A stretch of DNA of 64,000 bases, from positions 138,454,738-138,518,737 of the forward strand of contig OY821520.1 of the NCBI GenBank assembly GCA_963682025.1, read 5' to 3'. A program made the translations under genes and the position numbers. Origin of the DNA: Cordilura impudica. Its lineage: Eukaryota; Arthropoda; Insecta; Diptera; Scathophagidae. Each line of letters opens with the position of its first letter. The stretch's first letter is position 1. Below are positions 1 to 11,200 of the stretch, in pieces. The notes under the pieces are model-generated. The model did not search any database. It was not told the DNA's origin and was given only the letters and a program-made list of their open reading frames with translations.

Positions 1-149
1 CAAATACATAGAATATTATCAGCATAAATAATTATAAAATAAAATATGGCAAATAATGCAAATAACGCAAATACATCGATAAGTTTATTTATATAAAAAT
101 TAATGTTTATATTTTTAGTATGTATTTTCTCTTTCAGTACCAACCAAAA
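1..149 (-). repeat. truncated copy of the 32.4-kb inverted-repeat element
   Basis: These 149 bases are the reverse complement of 32718-32866 with no gaps and about one visible mismatch. In the second copy they form the middle of a short element with terminal inverted repeats. Here similarity stops exactly where the A-rich satellite begins, and the other side is cut by the window edge. Confidence 0.85.
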
Positions 150-998
150 TGGAAAATGGAAAATGGAGAATGGAAAATGAAAAACAGAAAATGGAAAATG
201 TAAAATATAAATTGTAAAATGTAAAATGTAAAACGTAAAACGTAAAATGTAAAATGTAAAACGTAAAATGTAAAATGTAAAACGTAAAACGTAAAATGTA
301 AAATGTCAAATGTAAAATGTAAAACGTAAAATGAAAAATGAAAATGTAAAATGAAAATGTAAAATGTAAAATGTAAAATGTAAAATGTAAAATGTAAAAT
401 GTAAAATGTAAAATGTAAAATGTAAAATGTAAAATGTAAAATGTAAAATGTAAAATGTAAAATGTAAAATGTAAAATGTAAAATGTAAAATGTAAAATGT
501 AAAATGTAAAATGTAAAATGTAAAATGTAAAATGTAAAGTGTAAAATGTAAAATGTAAAATGTAAAATGTAAAATGTAAAATGTGAAATGTAAAATGTAA
601 AATGTAAAATGTTAAATGAAAAATGTAAAATGTGAAATGTAAAATGTAGAATGTAAAATGTAAACGGTAAACTGTAGAATGTAAAATGAAAAATGGAAAA
701 TGAAAAAAGAAAATTGAAAAATAAACAATAAAAAATTAAAAATTAAAAATTAAAAATCGAAAATGAAAAATGGAAAATGAAAAATGGAGAATAGAAAATG
801 AAAAATGGAAAATGAAAAACGGAAAATGGAAAATGAAAAATGAAAAATGGGAAATAAAAAATGAAAAATGGAGAATGGAAAATGAAAAATGAAAAATGAA
901 AAATGGAATATGGAAAATGGAAAATGAAAATTGAAAATTGAAAAATGAAAAATGGAAAATGAAAATTGAAAAATGAAAAATGGAAAATGGTAAGTGGA

Positions 999-1029
<31 letters not shown>

Positions 1030-1660
1030 TGAAAATTGAAACTTGAAAATTGAAAAATGAAAAATGAAATATGAAAAATGGAAAATCAAAATTGAAAATT
1101 GAAAAATTAAAAATGGAAATTGAAAAATGGAAAATGGAAAATGAAATATGAAAAATGTAAATTGTAAAATGAAAATTGAAAAATGGAAAATGAAAATTGA
1201 AAAATTAAAAATGGAAAATGAAAAATGAAAAATGAAAAATTAAAAATGGAAAACGCAAAATGGAAAATGAAAATTGAAAAATGGAAAATGAAAAATTGAA
1301 AATGAAAATTGAAAAATTAAAAATTGAAAATGAAAAATGGAAAATGAAAATTGAAAAATGGAAAATGAAAATTGAATATTAAAAATTGAAAATTGAAAAA
1401 TTGAAAATGGAAAATGAAAATTGAAAAATTAAAAATGGAAATTGGAAAATGAAAATTGAAAAATGAATAATGAAAAATGGAAAATGGAAAACACAAAAAT
1501 TAAAAATTTAAAATTAAAAATTAAAAATTAAAAATTAAAAATTAAAAATAAAAAATTAAAAATTAGAAATTAAAAATTAAAAATTAAAAATAAAAAAATT
1601 AAAAATTAAAAATTACATATTAAAAATTAAAAATTAAAAATCAAAAATTAAAAATTAAAG
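150..1660. repeat. degenerate A-rich satellite in three zones
   Basis: From about 340 to 680 the unit is the heptamer TGTAAAA, almost perfect around 355-540. From about 680 to 1495 it shifts to mixtures of GAAAAATG, GGAAAATG and GAAAATT. From about 1495 to 1660 it becomes AAAAATT-type repeats. Apparent reading frames here are low-complexity Phe-rich artefacts. Confidence 0.95.
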
Positions 1661-1662
1661 AC

Positions 1663-1722
1663 TCAGATGGAGGGTATCAAAAAATTCGGCACAGCCGAAT
1701 TTAACACTCTTACTTGTTTTTA
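1663..1722 (-). repeat. end of dispersed repeat family R (hairpin terminus)
   Basis: Contains the 19-base hairpin AATTCGGCACAGCCGAATT at 1683-1701 followed by AACACTCTTACTTG. The same terminus occurs on the plus strand at 29288 and 49024, next to ATACCCTCCACC. Confidence 0.8.
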
Positions 1723-2295
1723 AATAATGATGTTCAAGATGCTATCCCTTTATGAAAAAAATTAACAAAAATCCTGTTATTTTTCGGGTACTTCAATATT
1801 AAAATGACCACCCCTTTAAAACACCAAGAAAATAAAATTTCTTATGTATGCATTAAATAAACATTTATTTAAGTTATTTAATTCATGTTTATATAGCTAG
1901 ATTAAATAAAAAATATTCAAATAACAATTATAATAATGCGATTTAATATAATTTAAGTATTTATAGTTAATTTTAAATATTTTAAATTTGTTACACAAAT
2001 TTTGGCTAGAATTTTCTTACAACATAACAACGTTTTTTGTTTTGTTTTTATAACTAAACACACGAATTAAAAAAAAATGTTTTTACAAATATATATTACA
2101 AAAATTTATTAAGAGCTATAATTATTACTATAGTATGTAAAAATGTAAATGTCATTTTTATTTTTAACGATAAGTCCCATTTAAGACGATCTCTTTATAT
2201 CCTACCTTTTGTTAAATTCTCTTTTAAGGATGCTACTTAGAGTTGCTTGCAGCTATCTTGACTATTATTTTGTTTAATATTCTTTAGTTGTTCAT
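1723..2295. other. AT-rich DNA, no gene seen
   Basis: Downstream flank of dome on the minus strand. It is AT-rich with no open frame, repeat match or signal that I can support. Confidence 0.5.
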
Positions 2296-2311
2296 TTGTC
2301 TGGGTTCACAC

Positions 2312-2745
2312 AAGGCAATTTTTGTTGCGCTACTTTTTTTCAATTCTCTTTTAAAGTTGCCTTAATGTTCACACAGAGAAATTTATTGCCGCAACTTTTC
2401 GTTTTCTTTTGCTTTCAAATTCTTAAATTTTTGACAGTTCACTTTATTAGCTTGTGTAAAAAGAATTTATTATTGGTCCAAAGTGAAAAATCTATTTGTG
2501 TGAAAAAATTGAAGTCAAAGAAAAAATGAAATAATAAAAAAAGTAATAAAATAAATGAAATAATAATAACTTTTCACAGCGAAGCAAAGAATAAAAAGAA
2601 ATATCAAATAATAAGCTGCAGCTAACTTCGTGTTTATAATTATGAATTGCACAACAAAACGAGTTGCCGAGTACAAGCAACTCCGTATCAAACACCACCC
2701 TTCTTTCCCCTACAAACTCAAGAATTGCGCAACAAAAGTTGCCTT
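2312..2745. mobile_element. short inverted-repeat element (MITE-like)
   Basis: AAGGCAATTTTTGTTGCGC at 2312-2330 matches the reverse complement of 2727-2745 at 18 of 19 bases. The interior is AT-rich and non-coding. No clear target duplication was found, so the true ends may lie further out. Confidence 0.45.
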
Positions 2746-2944
2746 TCCAACACTTAAAATATGCAATGTTTTCATTCGCAACAACTTCAAACACATAATA
2801 TGGTATATTTGAGTAAGGAATAAATTATAATTTGCGATCCCATAATGTGTATGTATTCTTGATCTTTATAACAACTCGAGTCGATATAGCGATGTACTGG
2901 ATAAAATTACGATAAAATTGTTTGTCATTATTTCGAGCAGGTTG

Positions 2945-3070
2945 CTATATAAAACCGGGCATCACTGTGTCAAGATATGGCCTAAAATGTGGAGACACCT
3001 CTAAAAACTGCTAAAAATTCAGTGTTTTGTTGTAATAATTTGGTGGATATATATTAATTCCAACATAATT
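2945..3070 (-). repeat. dispersed repeat family R, internal part
   Basis: Similar to the reverse complement of about 49190-49290, sharing GGAGACACCTCTA-like text followed by AAAATTCAG and TTGTTGTAATAATT. It probably belongs to the same family as the hairpin termini at 1663, 29288 and 49024. Confidence 0.6.
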
Positions 3071-3119
3071 GTTGTATATCATAGGTAACATTAATTTTTA
3101 TTTGATATTGTTTATATTT

Positions 3120-4018
3120 GAAAGTAGATCTTCTTCAAAATAGCTGCCAGAAACAGTTTGTAGAGCAGTACAGAGTTACAGCGCACTAGTCTGGGGATTC
3201 TCTCTGTTCTATGAAGTGGAAATACTACAGCTATACTTTTTAAAGAAAATATTGAGGCTTCCTAATTTTATACCAACATGCACGCTAAAACTTGTAACGG
3301 AAATAGGAAATGGTCATCTGTATACTTTGGACTTGCATGTGAGGTATATTAACAAAGCTTTGTTCGATTATAATCAGGACAGACTTCTGAATCAACTCTC
3401 CAAAATCCTTATTAAACGGAAAATTCTATGGGTGCATGTTTTGAATAGAATAGGAGCTGATTATGGTATCTTTTAGACAGAGCAAAATTTCAATTAAACA
3501 CAGTGGGCAGATAATCGAATTAATTTTTTATATGCACTTAAAACTAGCTATAACCAATCCCTTCTAATGAAAGCAGCTGAAACAAGCAGAATATATAGAA
3601 AACTTGACCCAATGGCTGGGATCAGATACATGATACGCGAGTTACTGTGCTCATTTTGTAATTTGAAAGAAAAAGAAGACATAGAACATTTTTTTGGCCG
3701 TTGTAATACTCTGAAAGAGTTTAGAATTTTACATTGTGGAAAATCTTTACTTAGTGAAATTGAAGTAATAAATATTTTAAATGGCAGGACAGTAGGCTGA
3801 CAATCTGTATAAAATTATATGAAGATTATAGAAACGTTTTAATAGTGGAGTTTAATCCTTAGGAATATTTAAATTGTAAAATTGTTATTTGTTTAAATAG
3901 TCTTTCGACTGATGACATATTGTCAAAGTCGAATATTGATATATTCTTAATTTAATCCTTTTTAAAAATATCGTTAAATTTAAAACGAAAAAAAATAAAG
4001 AATATTACTACTACTAAT
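3120..4018 (+). pseudogene. LINE 3' end: post-RT region with CCHC motif
   Basis: Two interrupted frames (about 3207-3476 and 3567-3800) look like the C-terminal part of a non-LTR retrotransposon ORF2. The first has LQLYFLKKILRLP and LVTEIGNGHLYTLDL; the second has CSFCNLKEKEDIEHFFGRC, matching the C-x2-C-x8-H-x4-C finger found after the reverse transcriptase of many LINEs. A TAG at 3474-3476 and frame loss break it. The tail ends in TACTACTACTA near 4010, as expected of a LINE 3' microsatellite end. The reverse transcriptase itself is absent, so this is a 5'-truncated dead copy; the clade is uncertain. Confidence 0.7.
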
Positions 4019-4746
4019 AGCTTTAAATTAGCTTTGGAAGTTGTTCAAAATTACAACCAAAGAAGTTTTTCCTTCGGAAGCAATAAAAATGAGTTTCTTT
4101 AAGAATCACTTCATTATTTTTTTTTGTAGTGTTTTATAATCGAACAAAGCTGAAGCTTGTTTAGATATTTGGAAAATAATACATTTGACAACCAAAAATA
4201 TTAATGGTAAAATTCAAATTACAGAAATTTAAATTTGAAACGTTTCGTTTTATAAAATAAACTCATGCATTTACGTACATAGATATTGGAATATTTATCT
4301 ATTCAGACCATTTTGAACATTTGTAAATATATGTATTATTCCTGTTGAAATATTTACTGACCATTTTACATGCATAACATTTATCTACTTGTTTTATCAT
4401 TCGAGCTTAGATTTCGTTAATATAATTTTTACACAGATAGACAAATATTGTTTAATATCTCCAAATTTAGTAAAATCAATTGTTAAATGTTTGTAAACGA
4501 ATAACAGTTTAAATTCATTACGAAAATTTAGAAAAATTAAAAACGTTTTGTACCTGCGCAACAATGTGAAGATAATTACGAATTATTTCATTTCTGAAAT
4601 TAAGTACTTATATATTTCTGAAAATAAACAATCCAAAAATCAAGTCAATATAGAAATAAAGTGTGGCCATTTTCTTCCATAACTTATAATTAATTAATTT
4701 AAACGATACTTTTTTTATATTATTAAGGATTTTAAAATTGGACTAT
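4019..4746 (-). other. dome: dome 3' untranslated/downstream region
   Basis: AT-rich sequence immediately after the dome stop. The nearest poly(A)-like hexamer on the minus strand is ATTAAA at 4456-4451. The part at 4020-4130 is faintly similar to 21355-21480. No other gene is seen. Confidence 0.5.
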
Positions 4747-5211
4747 TTACGTATTCAGTTCTTTACCTAATACAACATTTGTACCAAAGTTAGCAAGTTG
4801 CTGTTGCGTTACATAACCATAAATGGTATTATTAATATTATTAGTGGGCTGCTGTGATGTGAGGGTAGTTGTAATTGGTTGGTTGGTTACATTTGGCAGC
4901 GATATTGTGTCTTTATTATAGTCTAAATCTGTGATGGTTTCGTGGACGTCTGTGACGACCGGTGATGTGTGATGATGATGAATAGATGAAACTGATTCTA
5001 ATGGAAAATTCCTTGATGTCATATTTATTTCCATGGATGGATGAGCATTTACTGTTGAGTTTGTTTCTGGCAAATTTACAGCAGCTGTTACAACGTTGTG
5101 TTGTGTTACTTCAAGTGGCAATCCTGACATTTTTCCAACGTCTTCTATGCGGGTATAGCCATTTAAGGTGTTAGTTAAAGGTGATGTGTGATGAGATAAA
5201 TATGGCTGAAA
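4747..5211 (-). CDS. dome: dome exon 11 (C-terminus with YxxQ, stop)
   Basis: The terminal exon codes residues 1072-1225 and ends in TAA at 4749-4747. It contains GYTRIEDVG and, near the end, YVTQ at 4815-4804, matching the YxxQ STAT recruitment motif of the gp130/Dome family. Two acceptors lie six bases apart (AG at 5213-5212 and 5207-5206), so Phe-Gln at the junction may be optional. A possible ATTAAA poly(A) signal on the minus strand lies at 4456-4451. Confidence 0.85.
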   Translation of the reverse strand, partial: FQPYLSHHTSPLTNTLNGYTRIEDVGKMSGLPLEVTQHNVVTAAVNLPETNSTVNAHPSMEINMTSRNFPLESVSSIHHHHTSPVVTDVHETITDLDYNKDTISLPNVTNQPITTTLTSQQPTNNINNTIYGYVTQQQLANFGTNVVLGKELNT

Positions 5212-8200
5212 CTAGAAAGGTATATAGAAAATATTATAAAGATCAACAAAAAAAATATCGTGTTCTTAATAATTATTTTATTAGAGGTAGCATCAGTGAC
5301 AATTTTTTTCTTTAGTTATCTATTCGACCCAAAAGTTAACACTGATAAATTATTTCTACAAACAAAGTGTATGTAAATTGGTACCGAGATTGAATTGTTT
5401 AATTTTTTTTATCTATAATACTAGCTGTTTTTACCCGGTCTTGTGCGGGATCCAAAGGCCTTTGACTTGAAAAATGGTTCATTATGCTTACCAGGCGCTG
5501 AGTGCTTAGTCCCCGATGAACCATTCCTCAAAAAAATTAACTTACTCCCAAAAAATTTGTATGGGATTGGGGAATTTGTTCATGGTGAAAAAATTCCCTA
5601 TGTTCACGTTTTTTGGGGGAACAAATTCATGTTTTATTTCAATTTAAAATTTTGTGCTTTTTTAATTTAGAACTTTTTTTTATAAGACGCTACAGCAAAA
5701 ATATTTCAAAAATAAGCTGCGAAACCGCCTCAAGTTTTCTTTTTGAATTTTATTTATTTTGTAAACATCAAATATAACGGAATCGTTTGCAAATTAAAGG
5801 AATCAGAACTTTTAAAAATTGAATTTCTGTATTCAATAAGTGATCATCATTGAGCAGAGACGTCAAATTCAAGTTTCAGAAATGAAAAACTAATGCGATG
5901 TTTAATATTGTGTCGCAAGGTTTCTTTTCTTTTCTTTAACAGGTTATTATTTCACATACGTAGATAAAATTTATCATACGACATTTCACTAAGCTGTGTT
6001 CCACGAGCGGGTCGCGTCCGCTTCCGCGCGTTTGCCAGCCACACCCGTGCTGCCGCGCAGTTGTTGTCAACTTATTTTAATCGCCAAAATATATTTTTCA
6101 GATCATTGCGATATTTTAGCTGAGCTGTGTTCCGCGTCCGCGCGCCGCTTCCTCGCAGCTACTACCCGTGCTGCTGCTTAGTTCTCGTTAATTTATTTTA
6201 ATCCCTAAAACATATTTTTCGGAGCATTGCGATGTTTTAGCTTAGCTGTGTTCCGAGAGCGCGTCACGTCCGCATCTGCGCGTTTGGCAGCCACACTTGT
6301 GCTGCCGCGCAGCTGTTGCCAACTTATTTTAATTGTTAAAATATATTTTTCAGATCATTCCGATATTCTAGCTAAGCTGTATTCCCCATGCTATTGAAAA
6401 GAATACTAATTTTAAATGCATTTAATGTATTTAAAATATATATTTAAAAAAATTCATTAAATAAAAATATGTAAAAATTTAAGAATGAATTTGGGGAGTA
6501 AGTTCATTTTTTATTGCGATTAAAAAAAAATGGGGAATTTGTTCATTTCTTTTGGGTACCTTTTTTTAAGTTTGGGGAATTTGTTCACCACGTTATTCCC
6601 GTGTAAACCAAATCCGTTGAAAAGTACAAATATGTATAGGGAAGAAATATACCACACAACAAAATATATGAAAATTGGGCGTAAAAGTAGGCGCGGTCGG
6701 TAAAAATCATATGATGACCTTCCCTGGAATATATACTAAATTTCAGAGAAAGCCATTGAAAAATAAAAGTTTGTATAGCAATCAAATAAAGAAACAAATA
6801 AAAGGAAAAAAATAAGTTTTATATACATAGAATTGGGCGCAAAGTAGGCGTGACCTGTAAGAAGCATACGGTGACCTTCCGTGTAGTATAGAGATCGTGT
6901 CACTAAATTTTAGACATCCTTTGAAAAATAAAAATTTCTATAGTGAACAAATATACCAAAAAACAGAAAATTAATTTTGCATAAAAAGTGGGCGTAGAAG
7001 TAGGCGTGGCCGGCAAGAATCATATGGCGACCTCTCTGGAGTACAGAGATCGTGTGTAGCAAATTTCAGAGAAATCCGTTTAAAAAAAATTGTGTAGCGA
7101 AGAAATGTACCAAAAAACAGAATATGAATTGTATACAAAAAGTGGGCGTAACAGTAGGCGTGACCGGTACGAAGAATATGCCGACCTTCCCTGGAGCAGA
7201 ATGATCGTGTATACCAAATTTCAGAGAAATCGGTTGAAAAATAAAAATTTGTATAGCGAACAAATATACCAAAAAACAGAAAACGAATTGTATACAAAAA
7301 GGGGGGCTTTAAAGTAGGTGTGGCCGGTACGAAGCATATGGCGACCTTTCCTGGAGTACAGAGATCGTGTGTACGAAATTTCAGAGAATTCCGTTGAAAA
7401 ATAAAAATTTGTATAGCGAACAAATATACCAAAAAACAGAAAACGAATTGTATACAAAAAGGGGGCGTTAAAGTAGGCGTGGCCGGTACGAAGTATATGG
7501 CGACCTTTCCTGGAGTACAGAGATCGTGTGTACAAAATTTCAGGAAAATCCGTTGAAAAATAAAAATTTGTATAGCGGTCAAACAAACAAACAAACAGAA
7601 AATGAATTTTATATACATAGATTAATAGGCTAGGCGATTTCTTGTGACTGATGTTTTATTCTACCGTTTTATCCCGATTTTGACCAAACGTATCTTATTT
7701 GAAACGTATTTCTTTTCAGGCGATTTGCAGATTTACAGATTTTTAAATTTTTTCCTTTATTTTGAGTAAATTGCATTTAAAGTTGCTACTAACACATACA
7801 TAAAACTATACAATGCTATGTATGTGTTTATTAAATTTGTTAATGTGTATGTAATAAAAATGAGTTTGTTTTTTGTGTTGATTTGTGAATTGGCTATAAT
7901 TGATTAGCATACTTTTAGGTTCTTTATTTGGAATCTGCTGGTTATTTTTAATATGCAATTATTGCACACGACGCTGCACGAATCGTGCTACAAAAACAAA
8001 ACATAACTTTTTTCCTGTATGAGTAATCAGCTTATTTTTTTTATTTGACAGGTTACTATTTACATTTATTAAATTGAATGCTTAGGTTACCGAAAATAGG
8101 ATTTGGATAGTACCATGCTTTGCAATCCTTCATTTCCGTCCAGAGGGAATTTAAGCGGGAGTTTGGCTGCACTCCCCTGAGATAATGGACAATTATGAGG

Positions 8201-11200
8201 TCGAGATCCCTATGAGGTTGAGATCCCTATGTTCAGGTTTAACACACATTCGCGACTGTAGCATATTCTAATATGCAATTATTATACAGGGCAGCGCACG
8301 AATCGTACTACGAAAACAAAACATAATAACTTTTTTCTGTGTGAGTAATCGGATTAAATTTTTATTTGACTGGTTACTATTTATATTTATTAAATTGAAT
8401 GCTAGGTATACCGATAAGAGGATTTGGATAGTGCAGCGGTACCATGCTTTGCAATCCTTCATTTCCGTCCAGAAGAAATTTAAGCGGGAGTTTGGCTGCG
8501 CTCCCCCGAGTTAATGGACAATTATGAAGTCTGTACAATTGAGATCCCTATGTTCAGGTTTAACCCACATTCCCGGCCGTAGCATCGTCAGTTCAGGCAA
8601 ATCCAAGCGTTTCGACTCGACACTTATCGGCGCAAATTTGAATAAACAGATGGTCATTACAACGGATAATTCATGACGACTTAAACTTGTTTCCCTACAA
8701 TGTCCAAATTACAAGCAAATTAAATCGTCTGCATTTTCTATTCGCCTGGAATTTTTCCAAAAAATGGTTGAAATGGTCGAAGAAGACAACAGCTGGATAA
8801 ATTGCTTGTTTATGTCTGATGAGGCTCATTTTGATCTAAACGACAATATAAACAAGCAAAAGTGTCATATACGGAGTGAATCTAATCCACAAATACTCCA
8901 CGAGATGGAACTGCACCCAGAACGAGTCACTGTGTGGTGCGTAGTTTCATCAAGATGCATTGTGGGCCATGAAGTAAACGGTGTAACAGTGACTGTCAAT
9001 GGGAACCGTTAGTTAAAGAGATTGAAGGAGTTTTTTTTACTCAGATCTATGTCGAAGACGTATCCGTTTCAACAGCATTTGGTTCCAGCAAGATTTACAG
9101 TAAACAGACTGAAATTCCCAAATAAATTAATATCCAGAAACTTCCGCTGGCTCCCAAGGTCACCTGACCTGACTGCACCAGACTTTTTATGGCGGTATGT
9201 CAAGAAAGAGATGTACAAAACGAAACCAAGGAATTTTACTGAATTGAAGCAGTCCAACAATAATTGAGGCGATCCCGACTTCAACACTTCAGCCAGCAAC
9301 GAATAATTTTCTGATCAGGTGTCGCATATGCGTGGAAAAACAATTAGTTATATAAAATTAAATTGAATTTTCTATGCAATTAAGAAAATAAATTGATTGA
9401 TTATTGCAATTTCTTATTGTAGCACCATTGGTGCGACACCCGATATGATTATTTAGTCCTTTTCATTAGTTATTTATTCCTTCTAATAATTAACACTGAA
9501 ACAGTGGAATGAGTCTTGCAAAAGTTTTAGATGAGTAACTCGAAAGGAGACTAGTAAGCGATAAGAAAAGAATGGTATACGCCAATATCTACGGGGTGAA
9601 TGATTTGTTGAATCTAAATTTAGTATTTGAGGATCGGTTGGTACGGTTAAAGTGTGGAGAAAGTAAAATAAAGAGCTTAGTCTCAAGATCATGCGTGAAT
9701 GGAATCATGGAAATAATCATATATGTAGATTGAATATTTAATCATTTTCAAAATACACCAAAGTCTTAAGAAACTTGGTATAAAGCTAAGTTATTACTCT
9801 TACTACACAAGGATCCAAAAAATACCGCTTTAATAGTAACATAATGGTTAGTATATAATCATCGAATAGTTTTCAGAAGATGCTAACCGTAGGTCTAGCC
9901 GGTTTAGAATCTGAAGCTTTTCTTTATGTTGATGACATTATAGTATTTGACTGCAGTCTACAACAGCATAATTCCAGTTTGAATAAGGTCTTTGACATGC
10001 TGAGAAAAACCAGAAGTAGTGTATCTTGGAGACACTTGATAACGCCAAAAGGTATTGGACCAGATCCTTCAAAATTCGATGCAATTACAAGATATCCAAT
10101 TCCGAAACATGCCGTCGAAGTTAGAAGGTTTGTGTCATTTTGCAACTATTGCTTGAACGCTTTGTTGAAAAAGAATGCAAAATTCGAATGGACAGCGCAA
10201 CGTCCAATAGCGTTTGAAACATTGAAAGGCAAATTAGTAAGTCCACCAATTTTACAATATCCAGATTTTGAAAAACCATTTGTACTAACAACAGATGCAT
10301 CTGATTATGCATTTGGAGCTGTACTATTACAAGGAGAAATTGGGGATGATAGACCAATATCTTTCGCAAGCCGTTCACTTAATAAACATGAGAAGAATAA
10401 ACCTGTTAAAAGAAAGAACTACTTGGTATATATTGGGGAATACAATTTTTTCCGCCCATACCTCTACGGAAGAAAGTTTACAGTTGTTACAGATAATCGC
10501 CCACTAGTCACGTTATTTCCTCACAAAAATCCGAATTCAAAATTAACTAAAATTCGCTTAGAATTATCAGACTCTGATTTTCAAATCATATGGATATATC
10601 TATTTTTTTATGTTTTTATTCTTCATATTCTTTAAATGGCAGAGCTACGTAACCAAAAAGCCAGGGTAAACTCTTTTGGCTCTCCTGCACAGTCATTACC
10701 TTCGCAATAGTGGTTAAGGTGAGCTATTTAATATAAAAAACCTTAAACTTAAACTAAAACGAATGGCTATGTAACATAACTAGAACGCATGCAGAAAGGT
10801 ACATAACCTAACTGGATGCTGCGCAGCAACCACGTGGACTACAAAACAAACACAGATAAAACAAACTTCTATTAAGTGTGCGAAGTTAGCCCCCCATTTT
10901 TGGAAATACAATTTTTTGAAGATTGTTCTGAATTGTTCTAGGATTGTTCTACAATGTTCCAAAACGATGAGTTTCTAAAATGTAATTTGTACCGGTAAAT
11001 CGAAAAAACGAATTTTAAGCTTTGCCCCCCACTTTTGGAAAAAAAAAAATTTGGCGGTTGTTCTAGCTGTTCTCAACATTCCAAAATAGATATGTCGCAA
11101 ACCGTAAAGTACGCAAATGTGAACGAAAAACATTTTTTCCACGATTGCGAAGTTAGCCCCACATTTTTGGAAATAAATTTTTTTGAAGATTGTTCTACAT

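Larger units (their letters stand above)
5420..7622 (+). mobile_element. large tandem-repeat-bearing element
   Basis: Begins at ATACTAGCTGTTTTTACCCG and ends at TATATACATAGATTAATAGG, text typical of the edges of a common insect repeat class. Inside are repeated GGGGAATTTGTTCA phrases, a GC-rich triplication (5988-6390) and a long 155-160-bp tandem array (6590-7615). No transposase or reverse transcriptase is visible. Class and exact ends are inferred. Confidence 0.5.

Noticed and set aside
115..1089. Phe-rich minus-strand open frames
   Set aside because: They are translations of the A-rich simple repeat, with no codon bias or homology.
6590..7615. CRISPR-like array
   Set aside because: Units are contiguous, diverged tandem copies with no short repeat/unique spacer alternation, and the DNA is from an animal.
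6971..7618. 215-codon minus-strand frame
   Set aside because: It is periodic with the 155-160-bp array; each unit gives the same peptide in shifted versions.
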